Part shown: one piece after another, positions 42,500 to 52,578 of the stretch
How the letters are laid out: every line of letters begins with the position of its first letter
Position numbering within the stretch: the first letter of the stretch is position 1
From: Robinsoniella peoriensis
GTDB lineage: Bacteria > Bacillota > Clostridia > Lachnospirales > Lachnospiraceae
DNA length: 64,000 nt
Direction of reading: 5' to 3'
Assembly (NCBI RefSeq): GCF_000797495.1
Contig: NZ_JTGN01000001.1
Span: 896,992-960,991 of the forward strand
Program-made: the position numbers and the translations under genes
The notes under the pieces: generated by a model
What the model was told of the DNA's origin: nothing
The model's input: the letters and a program-made list of their open reading frames with translations, nothing else
Databases searched by the model: none

Positions 42500-45400
42500 T
42501 TACAGCAGACTGCTTGCGGGAAGCATGTGCTTTATAGAAACCGGATAAATCGGTATCAACTCATGTTTCCCATAATCGAAATAAGTGCCATCCAACATAT
42601 TCGCCAGCGTATTGATTCTCCTGATTTGAATAATATTTTCTCCATCTTTCAGATATTCCCGTCTGCATTCCCACTGATATGGGGTATATGCCCTCACACC
42701 CAGGCTGTGTCCGTTCATCCGGACTTCCAGACATTCCAGACACGTATCTTTAAAATCAAAGTCCAAGATGAATGTTTCCGGCATTCCCTGTATTACAAAG
42801 CAAACCTCCTTAGTAAAGGTAAGCGTCCCGCTGTAATAAGGAAATCCTTCTGTAAAATCAGGAGAAAATTGAGCCGTCTCCGGTTTTTTAATCAATTCAC
42901 GCCTCTCGTTAACACCAAAGCTGCCTATGAGATACAGCGGATCACGAATCCCGTCCGACTCTATCGCAACTTCTACCTCCACTGAAAGTATATTTACATC
43001 CGGAATCACCCATTGGGAAATATCACAGATTCTATTATTTTGATCATTGATAAAAACCCCTTTAAAATCTTTTTCTCTGATCTCATTCCCATTAATGCAA
43101 ATCACATAATTGCCGGTAATAGTCCGCTTATCCAGTAAAAGAGCAATATTTTCCGGCATTTCCTTTATTTGAAACGTTGTTCGATAAGAAACGTTCACCG
43201 GATATTGGATATGTACCTGCTTCGGTGTCCCAAAATCACTTTCGAATTTAAACTGTTCGGCAGCCAATACCGGTTGTTCTGCGCATTGTTCTGCAAATGT
43301 CTTTACCTCCGTGTCTGTCCAGTGAATCTGATCCAGGGACATCTGAAACTGATCTATTCTAAGAATATTGCCCCCTGATATTTCTATCTGCATAGGCTCT
43401 TCCGTTCCAATTGTTACTTTAGGTAATTTGGATGATAATGCGGCTTCCCTGCTCTCTCGGGGCGAAAAGCAGATACACTTGCTTTCCAGCGGTGCAAATT
43501 CCAGAGTAAGTCCTTCTTCTATCGTACCAAGCTGGTGCTTTTCCCCATTATCCAGGCAATACTGTTCTGCCGCAAAACACAGATGCTTCCTTTTATTTTT
43601 TATTTCTGCTTCCACATAATCCATCCCCTGGTTTGCAAGTAATACATAGATATTGCCCTCTTCATCCGCACGAATAGAAGTTATGAATTCTTTCCTGTGC
43701 TCTTCGTTAAGACAGATTTCAAAGGGGGCATCTACAATTCTCCTGCAGCAGCTGATCATTGCTTCTTCCATACCTGCATCCTTAAATGCACCTGCAGACG
43801 GCAGAAATGTTACCTGATCCGGATATTCCGTTAACAGATGACGCCACTTCATTTCCATCTCCTCATCGGTAATTCCAGTGTCCAGGGATTTATCCGGAAG
43901 CCTTCCAAGAAATAGAAGATGCCCTCCCCCTCTCAGGAATTCCGTAAGCTTATTGAGCGCTTCTTTTTCATAGAAAAATGCCGGTGGGATAATTACCCGT
44001 CCATAAGATGCCCTGCCCATTATCAATCTGCCATTTTTCACTTCAAACTGAGGAAGCATCTCAGAATCCAGATGATCGTACTGTAGCTGATTTAGCAAAA
44101 TGGTCTTGGTAGTATAAACCCAGTCATCCCTGATCTGATCACAAAGCTTCTCTTCTTCCCGGTCTTCTCCCCGGTAAGGAAATCCCTGAAAAGGATCACC
44201 CAGAAGGGACCACAACGTTGGTGACGGATCCAGAACAGCAATGGAACAGATCTCTTTTGATTCGGATATAAATACAGACATGCGCCCTACATAGTCAGCC
44301 AGCTGACGATATTCTTTCCAATAAGGATTCTGAAGAAACTGTGACGGAGGTGCATCGTGTTTCGCAATGGAATCAATGGTATAATAAAATGCATGGAAGT
44401 TGAACATATTGATACCGCTGCATCCCAATCTGTCAATCATCCATTTTGCATCCTGCATGGTCATCGTCCAGCCCACACTATGAAAACTTTCAATTAAAGC
44501 CTGTTTCCTGTCCAGCTGCTTTGCAAGAGAACCAACTGCATTTGCACTGTACCGGAAATGCCGCAGGTATTTGTCATAAATCCATTCCAGGCTTTTTCCC
44601 GCTTTTTCATGAGCAGTGTCTCCACCAGGAATTGTACTGTAACGCTGTGTGGATAATCTCATAAAAGGAACCTCAGCTGCATAGGAAAGATGGTGTTCTT
44701 CGCACCAGTCCGCGACCTGTTTATGATAGCTCTCCACAAAAATCTGATGAACTACATCATACATATCATAGCGGATTTTATAAGCATTTTCCCAGGTATG
44801 GTTGTGAAGTGCGGGCAGATTATCCAGCAGGGAATACCCTTTTCTCTTTTCAAATTCTTCCGGAACACGCCTGGACCAGGGAATGGGGCTTAACATCCCC
44901 ACTTCATCGGAAAACATCCCCATTACGGTGTCTCCAAACCGGTCCCCGATCTGCCTGGCATATTTTTCATGGGTAGTCTCCAAAAATGTTCGGACTGCCC
45001 GGGGATTACAGGGATCAAAAAATCCTCCGTAATATTTAAAATCCCCAAGCGGCGCCTGTCCGTAAATTTCAATCCTCCAATCTCCCTGCGGCAGTGTCAC
45101 CACCAGTACTTCCCTTGGTCCGTATGTGAAAAATCTTTTGTTATTATAAGCTGTCAGTCCTGTTTTCTGATAAATTTCTGTCTGCTGCAGATTCCCAATG
45201 AAATCCTTTAGATCAATCCGATGCTCCGGATCACACTGTCCATCCACAACCTGAAAAGCGGCTGCATAGAGAATTTCTTCAAATTCCAGCACTCTGGTGA
45301 ATTCCACACCGCCTTCCGCTTCAAATGCATAGTGATGGAGAACCATATGCTCCGCTTCCGGATGACGGAGCAATACCTCTCCTCCGCTCATGCCAGAGGG

Positions 45401-45667
45401 ATAAGGGTATTCATCATACAACCAACTTTCCAGCCCATTTTCTTTTGCTTTCTGGCAGGCAAATTCGATCAGTTCGAACCACTTTTTCGAAAGGTAAGGC
45501 ACCGTTTGCCCCTGTCTTGGGCAGATAAACATTCCGCCCAGCCCTTTTTCTGACATCTCTTCTATCTGATGCTCTATTTCCTCTTTCGTAATATCTCCGT
45601 TCCAGAACCAGAAAGGATGGATACGGTTTTCTTTCGGCGGATTGCGAAATGCTTCTTCCCAACTCAT
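42500..45667 (-). CDS. Large glycoside hydrolase, GH106-like (alpha-L-rhamnosidase-related)
   Basis: 1055 residues, no signal peptide. The N-terminal barrel begins HPFWFWNGDITKEEIEHQIE and GGMFICPRQGQ, a start shared by GH106-type and related uncharacterised hydrolases. A glutamine-amidotransferase-like segment (RGGGHLLFLGRLPD) and C-terminal sugar-binding jelly-roll (YLKDGENIIQIRRINTLANM) follow. The ATG at 45667 overlaps the GH4 stop (ATGA) with AAGGAG 8 bases upstream; an upstream GTG at 45676 overlaps that site. Specificity is uncertain; linkage to an alpha-galacturonidase suggests pectic oligosaccharides. Confidence 0.72.
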   Translation of the reverse strand: MSWEEAFRNPPKENRIHPFWFWNGDITKEEIEHQIEEMSEKGLGGMFICPRQGQTVPYLSKKWFELIEFACQKAKENGLESWLYDEYPYPSGMSGGEVLLRHPEAEHMVLHHYAFEAEGGVEFTRVLEFEEILYAAAFQVVDGQCDPEHRIDLKDFIGNLQQTEIYQKTGLTAYNNKRFFTYGPREVLVVTLPQGDWRIEIYGQAPLGDFKYYGGFFDPCNPRAVRTFLETTHEKYARQIGDRFGDTVMGMFSDEVGMLSPIPWSRRVPEEFEKRKGYSLLDNLPALHNHTWENAYKIRYDMYDVVHQIFVESYHKQVADWCEEHHLSYAAEVPFMRLSTQRYSTIPGGDTAHEKAGKSLEWIYDKYLRHFRYSANAVGSLAKQLDRKQALIESFHSVGWTMTMQDAKWMIDRLGCSGINMFNFHAFYYTIDSIAKHDAPPSQFLQNPYWKEYRQLADYVGRMSVFISESKEICSIAVLDPSPTLWSLLGDPFQGFPYRGEDREEEKLCDQIRDDWVYTTKTILLNQLQYDHLDSEMLPQFEVKNGRLIMGRASYGRVIIPPAFFYEKEALNKLTEFLRGGGHLLFLGRLPDKSLDTGITDEEMEMKWRHLLTEYPDQVTFLPSAGAFKDAGMEEAMISCCRRIVDAPFEICLNEEHRKEFITSIRADEEGNIYVLLANQGMDYVEAEIKNKRKHLCFAAEQYCLDNGEKHQLGTIEEGLTLEFAPLESKCICFSPRESREAALSSKLPKVTIGTEEPMQIEISGGNILRIDQFQMSLDQIHWTDTEVKTFAEQCAEQPVLAAEQFKFESDFGTPKQVHIQYPVNVSYRTTFQIKEMPENIALLLDKRTITGNYVICINGNEIREKDFKGVFINDQNNRICDISQWVIPDVNILSVEVEVAIESDGIRDPLYLIGSFGVNERRELIKKPETAQFSPDFTEGFPYYSGTLTFTKEVCFVIQGMPETFILDFDFKDTCLECLEVRMNGHSLGVRAYTPYQWECRREYLKDGENIIQIRRINTLANMLDGTYFDYGKHELIPIYPVSIKHMLPASSLL

Positions 45668-47064
45668 AACTGCCACTCCTTCGGTAAATATTTCCGGGTA
45701 TTTTGCAGCATTTCATTTATCAGGGATTCTGTCTGTTCCCCAGAAAGCCGTTCATGAATCAGCGGATCATGAAGAAATGCTTCCATTAACAATTGTCTGT
45801 CACAGGTAAGCGCAGCTTTTAAAGTGCGCTCATGATTATCCAAATGCGGCATGGTCAGCTTCAGAATACTGCATGGAAGTTCCCCTGCATAAAGTGGCTT
45901 TATGGAATCCCTTTCGAACAGGGCATTTGTTTCTACTACCGCATCTAACGGAAGATTTTTAATCTGTCCTGCCGTATTCGGAATATTTACATTGCTTACA
46001 ACTCTGGTAAACCCACACAGCGCTTTAATTAAAGCGATTCCTTCTTCTCCGGAATCCTCCAGTTTCATTTCTTCCTCACCGGATACCAGACGCCTGCTCT
46101 TTTGAAGCCGTTCTTTTAAATCCTGTTTTCTCCATTCCACCGTTGTCAGTCCGAATTTCCAATGTGCCGCAGTCCCGGGATCTTTTAAATAGATATCACC
46201 AGGCAGAAACTCAGCCAGATGGCGGTCACCTGCTGCGGCGATCAGACCATATTTACAAAACAGGTCAAATTTCACCCGGTGTGCACAGTTGAAGGTAGAA
46301 TTCGCCCAGTTTTTATCATTTTCCTCATACCCTTCTTCGAAGTGGTGTTCAACATAATCACGGTAAACAGGCAGCAGGTCGATTCCCTCATAAGATGCCT
46401 GGTCAAACCATGTAAAGTGATTGATCCCAAGAACATTTACATGGATGTCACTGCGGTCAATCCCTGTCAGCTGAGTGGTTTCCTCCAGAATTCCCTTTAA
46501 TACTTTCTGAGTGCCGAATACTTCATGACAGCATCCAAATGCTTTTATTTTCGGGAACACATGATATAAAGTCTTAACACAGATGCTCATGGGATTGGTA
46601 TAATTGATAACCCATGCTTTTGGTGCAAAATCCTTTATGCCCTCTGCTATTTTTACAAACATCGGAATAGTGCGCATTGCCCGGATCATTCCTCCCGGTC
46701 CTGCCGTATCTCCTACTGATTGGTAAATCCCATATTTTTCCGGAGCATGTACATCGGACTGCATTTCATCAAAAGTTCCCGGCAGAATAGATATAATAAT
46801 AAAATCACTTCCGGTCAGGGCGTCCTCCAGACGCTCTGCCACCTGGTATTTCCATTTTCCTGGCATATCTGCTCTTGCTGTGAGCGCATCACCTATTACT
46901 TTATTGTGACCGGCTGCTTCCTGATCCATATCATACAGGCACACGGTTCCGCCAAGTGCCTCTTCTTTAGCCAGATCTCCCATAAATACCCATGCCCAGC
47001 CCCGGGAGCCTCCGCCAATATAAGTTATTTTCATGTCTTTTATTTTATGGTCCTTATACATCAT
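45664..47064 (-). CDS. lplD: GH4 NAD-dependent hydrolase, probable alpha-galacturonidase (LplD-like)
   Basis: 466 residues. Rossmann motif KITYIGGGSRGW (about 12-23), metal/substrate motif GCCHEVFG with C179-H180-E181, VINYTNPMS and LGINHFTWF. CHEV, SVGDTAGPGG and AGDRHLAEFLPG closely match Bacillus subtilis LplD, an alpha-galacturonidase using NAD, Mn2+ and a redox elimination mechanism (known for the family). It is cytoplasmic. Its gene is coupled by a 4-base overlap to the GH106-like hydrolase and follows the binding protein gene after 64 bases. Confidence 0.85.
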   Translation of the reverse strand: MMYKDHKIKDMKITYIGGGSRGWAWVFMGDLAKEEALGGTVCLYDMDQEAAGHNKVIGDALTARADMPGKWKYQVAERLEDALTGSDFIIISILPGTFDEMQSDVHAPEKYGIYQSVGDTAGPGGMIRAMRTIPMFVKIAEGIKDFAPKAWVINYTNPMSICVKTLYHVFPKIKAFGCCHEVFGTQKVLKGILEETTQLTGIDRSDIHVNVLGINHFTWFDQASYEGIDLLPVYRDYVEHHFEEGYEENDKNWANSTFNCAHRVKFDLFCKYGLIAAAGDRHLAEFLPGDIYLKDPGTAAHWKFGLTTVEWRKQDLKERLQKSRRLVSGEEEMKLEDSGEEGIALIKALCGFTRVVSNVNIPNTAGQIKNLPLDAVVETNALFERDSIKPLYAGELPCSILKLTMPHLDNHERTLKAALTCDRQLLMEAFLHDPLIHERLSGEQTESLINEMLQNTRKYLPKEWQL

Positions 47065-47128
47065 CTTTGTTTAACATCCTTTCTTACTCATTCCGGAAAG
47101 GTCATTGTAACAGCATCTTTCCCTTAGT

Positions 47129-48502
47129 TTATTTATTTTTTACATTGGCATCATATTCTGCTTTTAACTGGGTCATTTGATCTGCCCAATCATTCAAAAA
47201 TTCCTGAGCACTGGTATTTCCCAGTAGTACATTCTGAAAGCCTTCGACCAGAACATTCTGATGGAGATCATAATAACCGATTACATTGATTGGCAGTGTT
47301 GCAAGTTCCGTATTTTCATCTAACAAAGCATCCGCAGCCTCTTTAATCGGTGCTGCTTTAGCTACCCAGTCATCCTCCAGGGCTTCTTTATTACAAGGTA
47401 CCTGACCGATTTTTTCGTTGAACTTACTGCTGCCATTTTTCTCACATAAATAACTGATAAACTTAAATGCTTCCTCCGGGTGTTTGGAATTGTTGAAAAT
47501 GGACACTCCCATACAGCCATTCGATACAATTACTTTTGTATCTTTTTTAGAATTCAGGGTTACCAGGGAATCAAAATTTTCCGCCCCCAATGTATCTCTG
47601 TGCAGTCCATATGATCCAAGATTGTGGAAGATCATCGCTGCAGATCCGGAGTCAAAGGCGGAAATCATTTCCGTTGCCCCGTTGGTAATATCACTCTCCG
47701 GCGTATAGACATTATAAATCTTTGCAAAGCTGTCTAAGAGCTGCACATGCGCAGGGTCGTTAATTGTGGATTTCCCATCTTCATCAAACATTTGCGTGAT
47801 ACCGGAATACTGATACATCATCTGCTCGAACTGCTGGGAATTTCCGGCACCGCCGCGAAGAGAGAATCCGTAAATACCCTTTTCTTTATTTGTTGCTTTT
47901 TCCGCAGCTGTAATAATTTCATCCCAATCCTCTGGTACCTGTATATTTGCTTCTTTTAGAATATTCGTATTGTACCAAACAGCAGGAATAGTAACAGTTT
48001 GTGCCAGCCCATATGTTTTTCCGTCCGGCGCCATGTCCCGGATACTCTCCTGGAATACTTCCAGCTGCTGATCTGCATCCGCCCATCCAGCCAGATAATC
48101 ATCTAATGGAACCAGGGCATTTTGAATAATAAAATCGCTCATCCAATACTGGGACACAATGCCGCAGTCCGGTGCAGTCCCTCCCTGAATTGCCACATCA
48201 TATTTAGATTTCGCCTGATCAGCCGGAACAGGGACGAAATTTACCTTAATATCCGGATTCTCTGCTTCAAACTCTGCAATGATCTGTTTAAAAATTTCCG
48301 TACGAACCGTATCCGCATTATTATCCCAAAAAGAGATCTCCACTTTCCCGCCTGCTGCATCAGATTTCCCCGACTCCGTTTCCGAACTGTCTGCTGCTGC
48401 ATTGTTATCTGCCGAATCTTTTGATCCCGAACTGCATCCTGCAAACAAAACTGCTGCCATAGTGCAGCTTAAAAGTAACGCTGTAATTTTTCTTCTTTTC
48501 AT
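47129..48502 (-). CDS. Extracellular sugar-binding lipoprotein of ABC transporter (family 1)
   Basis: 457 residues from ATG 48502 (MKRRKITALLLSC), preceded by AAGGAG; longer starts up to 48565 would overlap the permease gene and add a charged, non-signal extension. Lipobox AAVLFAGC, Ser/Ala-rich linker, then the binding fold (EISFWDNNADTVRTEIFKQI; GGTAPDCGIVSQYW). It supplies the two permeases just upstream. The cargo is probably a galacturonate- or rhamnose-containing oligosaccharide, judged from the linked hydrolases. Confidence 0.92.
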   Translation of the reverse strand: MKRRKITALLLSCTMAAVLFAGCSSGSKDSADNNAAADSSETESGKSDAAGGKVEISFWDNNADTVRTEIFKQIIAEFEAENPDIKVNFVPVPADQAKSKYDVAIQGGTAPDCGIVSQYWMSDFIIQNALVPLDDYLAGWADADQQLEVFQESIRDMAPDGKTYGLAQTVTIPAVWYNTNILKEANIQVPEDWDEIITAAEKATNKEKGIYGFSLRGGAGNSQQFEQMMYQYSGITQMFDEDGKSTINDPAHVQLLDSFAKIYNVYTPESDITNGATEMISAFDSGSAAMIFHNLGSYGLHRDTLGAENFDSLVTLNSKKDTKVIVSNGCMGVSIFNNSKHPEEAFKFISYLCEKNGSSKFNEKIGQVPCNKEALEDDWVAKAAPIKEAADALLDENTELATLPINVIGYYDLHQNVLVEGFQNVLLGNTSAQEFLNDWADQMTQLKAEYDANVKNK

Positions 48503-48542
48503 TTTCCTTATCTCCTTCATCATCTCAATTTTCAAACGCATC

Positions 48543-49376
48543 TCACCCTTTGACTGCTCCTGCACTTAATCCGCTTACCAGATATTTCTGCAGGTAAGCA
48601 AATAAACCTACCGGTATAGACATAGCAATCAATGCACCTGCAGCCATAGCCCCATATTTCACACTGTATTCTCCCTGCATCATTTTCAATCCGATTGGCA
48701 CCGTATATTTAACCGGATCATTTAAGAACATCAAACCAAATAAAAACTCATTCCAGCATCCGATAAACGCAAAAGCTGCTACAGTGACAATGCCCGGTAC
48801 CAGCATAGGCAGTACTACTTTGAATACCCCCTGGGTTCTGCTGCATCCATCAATCTGGGCGGCTTCTTCCAGTGCTATGGGTACACCCTCAACAAACCCT
48901 TTCATTAAAATACAGTTAAAAGGAATCTGAAAAGTAATATTTACAATAATCAGGGACAGATGGCTTCCAACCAGATGCACACTGTTAAAAATGTTAAACA
49001 GCGGAACCAGCAGCACTGCCGCCGGGATAAACTGTATCGCCAGAAGAAGCCCTAAGAAGGCCATTTTCCCTTTAAATTTATACCTGGTCAGTGCATATCC
49101 GACCATAGTAGCTATAACGATAATAAACAGAACAGAGATTATGCTGATTTTCAAACTATTTAAAAAGTAAATATCAAATCCCGCATTTTTCCATGCCTCA
49201 ACAAAGTTAGCAATCGTGGCATTTGAAGGCAGGTAGTCTACCGGAAATTTTAATATATCCTTTTCATTTTTCAATGACGTAACAATTGACCAGAAAATCG
49301 GAAAAATAACAAAGATATTAATCAGTATAAGGGGCAGCCAGCGTAAAAAAAGGATGACGCTTTTTTTCTCTTTCAT
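48543..49376 (-). CDS. Carbohydrate ABC transporter permease, MalG type
   Basis: 277 residues, six membrane helices, EAA loop LEEAAQIDGCSRTQGVFKVV, C-terminal GLSAGAVKG. AGGAGG precedes the ATG, 3 bases after the other permease stop. It forms a channel with the MalF-type subunit; no dedicated ATPase is encoded, so a shared one is expected elsewhere. Confidence 0.93.
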   Translation of the reverse strand: MKEKKSVILFLRWLPLILINIFVIFPIFWSIVTSLKNEKDILKFPVDYLPSNATIANFVEAWKNAGFDIYFLNSLKISIISVLFIIVIATMVGYALTRYKFKGKMAFLGLLLAIQFIPAAVLLVPLFNIFNSVHLVGSHLSLIIVNITFQIPFNCILMKGFVEGVPIALEEAAQIDGCSRTQGVFKVVLPMLVPGIVTVAAFAFIGCWNEFLFGLMFLNDPVKYTVPIGLKMMQGEYSVKYGAMAAGALIAMSIPVGLFAYLQKYLVSGLSAGAVKG

Positions 49377-49379
49377 TTG

Positions 49380-50273
49380 TTAATCCTCCTCCTTTCCAAA
49401 ACCGGATGCTTTGATATATACAATCGCCACTACTGCCAGAAGTGCAAAACTGACAACGGAAATCGCAGACCCATATCCATAATTATTTGTTTTAATCGCC
49501 TGGTTGGCAATCAGCATACTAATTGTGGTAGTCTTACCAATGGGTCCTCCGCCTGTCAGACTGTATATCAAATCCACACTATTGAATTCCCAGATTGTAC
49601 GAAGCAGTGTTGTGAGCACAATGGTATTTTTCAGCATGGGAAGCGTCACATATAAAAATGTCTTTACCCGGCTGCTGCCATCCACCCTTGCTGCTTCGTA
49701 AACTTCTCCCGGAAGTCCCTGCATTGCCGCCAGAATACTGATTGCAAAAAACGGGATACCACGCCAGAGTTCTGCTGCGGCCACAGAGCCGAATACCAGG
49801 TTCGTATCTGCCAGCCATGCCACATTTTCTTTGATCAGTCCCAGCCTCATTAAAATATCATTCAGTACTCCAAAATGCTGATTAAAAATCAGACTGAACA
49901 ATACCGCGGTCAGAACGCCCGACATCGCCCATGGAACAAAAGTCAATGCCCTGAATATCCCCCTGCCTTTAAATTTCTGATTCAGAATAAGTGCCACTAC
50001 CATACCAAAAACCAATTGAAGCCCAACCTCCACAACTACCCATTTTACCGATACTCCCAACGCTGTATAGAATTCTTTATTTGTAAAAATACGAATAAAA
50101 TTATCAAATCCTACAAATCCATTCATATAAGGTTTCGTGGGGTTATAATTCTGAAACGCCAGATAAAAAACCTTTCCAAGCGGATAAATTAAAACAAATG
50201 CGATAAGACAGACCGCCGGTAATATTAACAGATAAGGAGTCCAAACCACCTTATTTCTTCTTACATTTTCCAT
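49380..50273 (-). CDS. Carbohydrate ABC transporter permease, MalF type
   Basis: 297 residues, six membrane helices beginning PYLLILPAVCLIAFVLIYPL, EAA loop VYEAARVDGSSRVKTFLYVT. It is the first gene of the minus-strand operon permease, permease, binding protein, GH4, GH106-like. AAAGGG precedes the ATG. It is divergent from a YesM/YesN pair that is the obvious regulator. Confidence 0.93.
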   Translation of the reverse strand: MENVRRNKVVWTPYLLILPAVCLIAFVLIYPLGKVFYLAFQNYNPTKPYMNGFVGFDNFIRIFTNKEFYTALGVSVKWVVVEVGLQLVFGMVVALILNQKFKGRGIFRALTFVPWAMSGVLTAVLFSLIFNQHFGVLNDILMRLGLIKENVAWLADTNLVFGSVAAAELWRGIPFFAISILAAMQGLPGEVYEAARVDGSSRVKTFLYVTLPMLKNTIVLTTLLRTIWEFNSVDLIYSLTGGGPIGKTTTISMLIANQAIKTNNYGYGSAISVVSFALLAVVAIVYIKASGFGKEED

Positions 50274-50652
50274 TTCTGCACCCTTTGCAGTACAGCAGTT
50301 CCTGTCTGCTATGCTGCCGCAATTAAATCAGGTTGAAAATCACTGCGTTGCTTCCTTTCACTTTCATATTTTCTTCAACCCTTACCACTCTTTTCATTCT
50401 GTAAAAACGTATCTGAACATTGCTAACACCCTGCCCCAGTTGCCTCCCTCATTTTTTGACTGTTGTTATTTATTATCAGACACGCTTTAATCAAGTACTT
50501 GATACAAACATCCGCAAGTTCATGACACTTACGTTTTTTCGGGATGTTTTTATTTAAACACACATTCTGAGGTTCGTAAATTCGATAAATTTAGATCATA
50601 TTATAATATCTTTGTGAATTTGCTTTTTGCATCCAAAAATATTTTAAATATA
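50274..50652. promoter_or_regulatory. Divergent control region of the third ABC locus
   Basis: On the minus strand GATAAT (50472-50477) follows TAAAGCGTGTCT and is the best -10 for the transporter operon. An 18-19-base version of this element (17 of 19 identical) also lies before the GH78 gene at 10849-10867. Upstream are the palindrome CAAGTACTTG (50493-50502), the 12-mer GATACAAACATC (50501-50512, repeated before the GH2 gene) and an inverted repeat AACATCC/GGATGTT around 50507-50548. The rest of the region shows no gene. Confidence 0.5.
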
Positions 50653-50681
50653 TTGACAAGGGATTCATCAGCCTCTATGAT
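50653..50681 (+). promoter_or_regulatory. Sigma-A promoter of the kinase-regulator operon
   Basis: TTGACA (50653-50658), 17-bp spacer, TATGAT (50676-50681): near-perfect consensus. Transcription would begin about 60 bases before the kinase start. Such a strong promoter suggests steady expression of the sensor pair. Confidence 0.8.
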
Positions 50682-50745
50682 TAATCTAAATTTTAATTCT
50701 CAGTAATACAAGTTCCACTATAACAGATAAAACGGAGGTCCTGAT

Positions 50746-52578
50746 ATGAACCGTCTGCTTTCCAGATTTTCCCTGCGCTTCGTTATTATTATATTCTGCC
50801 TGCCCTTTCTGATTTTGCTAACTATCACCTTTATGGTCTTCTATCAGACTGGTACCAGCCGGTTTTCTAAAATGATGGATAAAAATACCAGAACGCTGGT
50901 TGCACAGACGCGGGATTCCATAAATGACAGCCTGGAAAATGTATATTATCTTTCGAACTCATTGACTTCTTCCCATACATTTTATAAAATCCATGATAAT
51001 ATTGGAAATAATAAGGCACCGGTCACTCCTGAAAAATACCTGGAGTTCTCCAAAAGCCTGCGCAGCTTTCTGGAACATAATCCTACTCTGATTGACTCGA
51101 TTGGGGTATATTTTACTGATAACTCTGTAAATTTGTATCTCTCCAATAAGATTAACTGCGTAATGCAGCCCTCTTTTCAATTTTCAGATTATTATAATCG
51201 GTGTGCTCCTTTTCAGCTGAACTGGCTCACTTCCAGAAATGATTATCCTTATGCTGTAAATGCTCAGGATGAGGCTCCCGGTTACAGCCTTATTGAACTG
51301 CTAGGCAGTACGGATACTGATCTTAAGGGATTCTTTCTCATAGGAATCAATGACCGTCTTTTCACGGACCAGATTAAAAACTGCCGGCTCACAGAAAACA
51401 GCAGTGTAACCATCCTTCAGGACGGTAAGCTTGTCTATCAGGATACCGCAGTCTTCGGAAATCATACACTGGACAATCTGACTGAAACTGAATTGATACA
51501 GATCAAAGAGAAAGTTGCAGCGCAGCCCGAAGCTGACAGCCTCTCTTTTGCACTCAGCGGTCATTATGCCGTTTACATGCCGCTGAGTCTGGAAGGTGCA
51601 GGTGTTTTGGCAATCATACCAATGGATGAGATGTTTCTGGACTATCGGGATTTTTCCAACACCCTTGCAATTCTGGCTGTTATCGTTCTCGCCGGATGCG
51701 CTATTTTATACCTGCTGATTTCTCAGATGCTTTCTTTTCCAGTTGTAAACCTATTAGAACAGATTGACCACATACAGGCAAGCACCCTGGCAATTCCCAT
51801 TCAGGGAAGCGGGAGCAAAGAAATGCTGCGTATCAGCCAGGGAATCAACAATCTCTTATCCCGTATCCAGGTGCTGATGGATTCGCTTCAGACAGAAATG
51901 CAGGCAAAACAGATTACTCAGCTTCAGGCACTCCACTCTCAAATAAACCCTCATTTTATGTACAATGCACTGGATGCCATGAAACAATTATGTGAGCTGG
52001 GAGAAACAGAAAAAGCAGGACAGATGATTGACAGCCTCGCCATGTACTATCGGATCGGTGTGAGCAAGGGGCGGGATATCATCCGCCTGAATGAGGAATT
52101 AACTCATACGGATATGTATCTGGGTATTTTGAAAACCAGATTCGAAGATTTCCACTACGAACTTACTATTCCCCGGGAGCTTATGGACTGCACTATCATT
52201 AAGATAACGCTTCAACCCATTGTTGAAAATGCCCTTTACCATGGTCTTCGCCCTTACCGTACCGATGGGCATATCCGGATCACAGTCAGCCGTGAACAAA
52301 ATGATATCTATATCCGGATTGAAGATGACGGTGGGGGAATGGCAGAAAATGTGTTAGAGGAAATCAGAACCTCTCTGAATGCCCCCGCCTGTACGTTTAA
52401 GGATCAGTCAGTAAAAATTTACGGCGTGAAAAATGTCCATGACCGTATCCGCCTTACCTATGGAAAAGGTTACGGACTTTCCATTCAAAGTGAATTAGAT
52501 AAAGGAACTGCAGTAACAATCAAAATACCTTATAGAAAAGAGGAATGTATAAATGACGAAAATACTATTTGTGGATGA
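50746..52578 (+). CDS. Sensor histidine kinase, YesM family
   Basis: 610 residues. Membrane helices at about 13-33 and 306-327 enclose a long external sensor domain. Then HAMP-like linker, H-box LHSQINPHFMYNALDAMKQL, N-box ITLQPIVENALYHG and DDGGGMAEN. ACGGAGG precedes the ATG. The gene overlaps its response regulator by 26 bases. Divergent from the third transporter operon, it is the likely sensor for that oligosaccharide. Confidence 0.93.
   Translation: MNRLLSRFSLRFVIIIFCLPFLILLTITFMVFYQTGTSRFSKMMDKNTRTLVAQTRDSINDSLENVYYLSNSLTSSHTFYKIHDNIGNNKAPVTPEKYLEFSKSLRSFLEHNPTLIDSIGVYFTDNSVNLYLSNKINCVMQPSFQFSDYYNRCAPFQLNWLTSRNDYPYAVNAQDEAPGYSLIELLGSTDTDLKGFFLIGINDRLFTDQIKNCRLTENSSVTILQDGKLVYQDTAVFGNHTLDNLTETELIQIKEKVAAQPEADSLSFALSGHYAVYMPLSLEGAGVLAIIPMDEMFLDYRDFSNTLAILAVIVLAGCAILYLLISQMLSFPVVNLLEQIDHIQASTLAIPIQGSGSKEMLRISQGINNLLSRIQVLMDSLQTEMQAKQITQLQALHSQINPHFMYNALDAMKQLCELGETEKAGQMIDSLAMYYRIGVSKGRDIIRLNEELTHTDMYLGILKTRFEDFHYELTIPRELMDCTIIKITLQPIVENALYHGLRPYRTDGHIRITVSREQNDIYIRIEDDGGGMAENVLEEIRTSLNAPACTFKDQSVKIYGVKNVHDRIRLTYGKGYGLSIQSELDKGTAVTIKIPYRKEECINDENTICG

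Noticed and set aside
50653..50681. Promoter assigned to the minus-strand transporter operon
   Set aside because: The -35/-10 order is on the plus strand and leads into the kinase gene.
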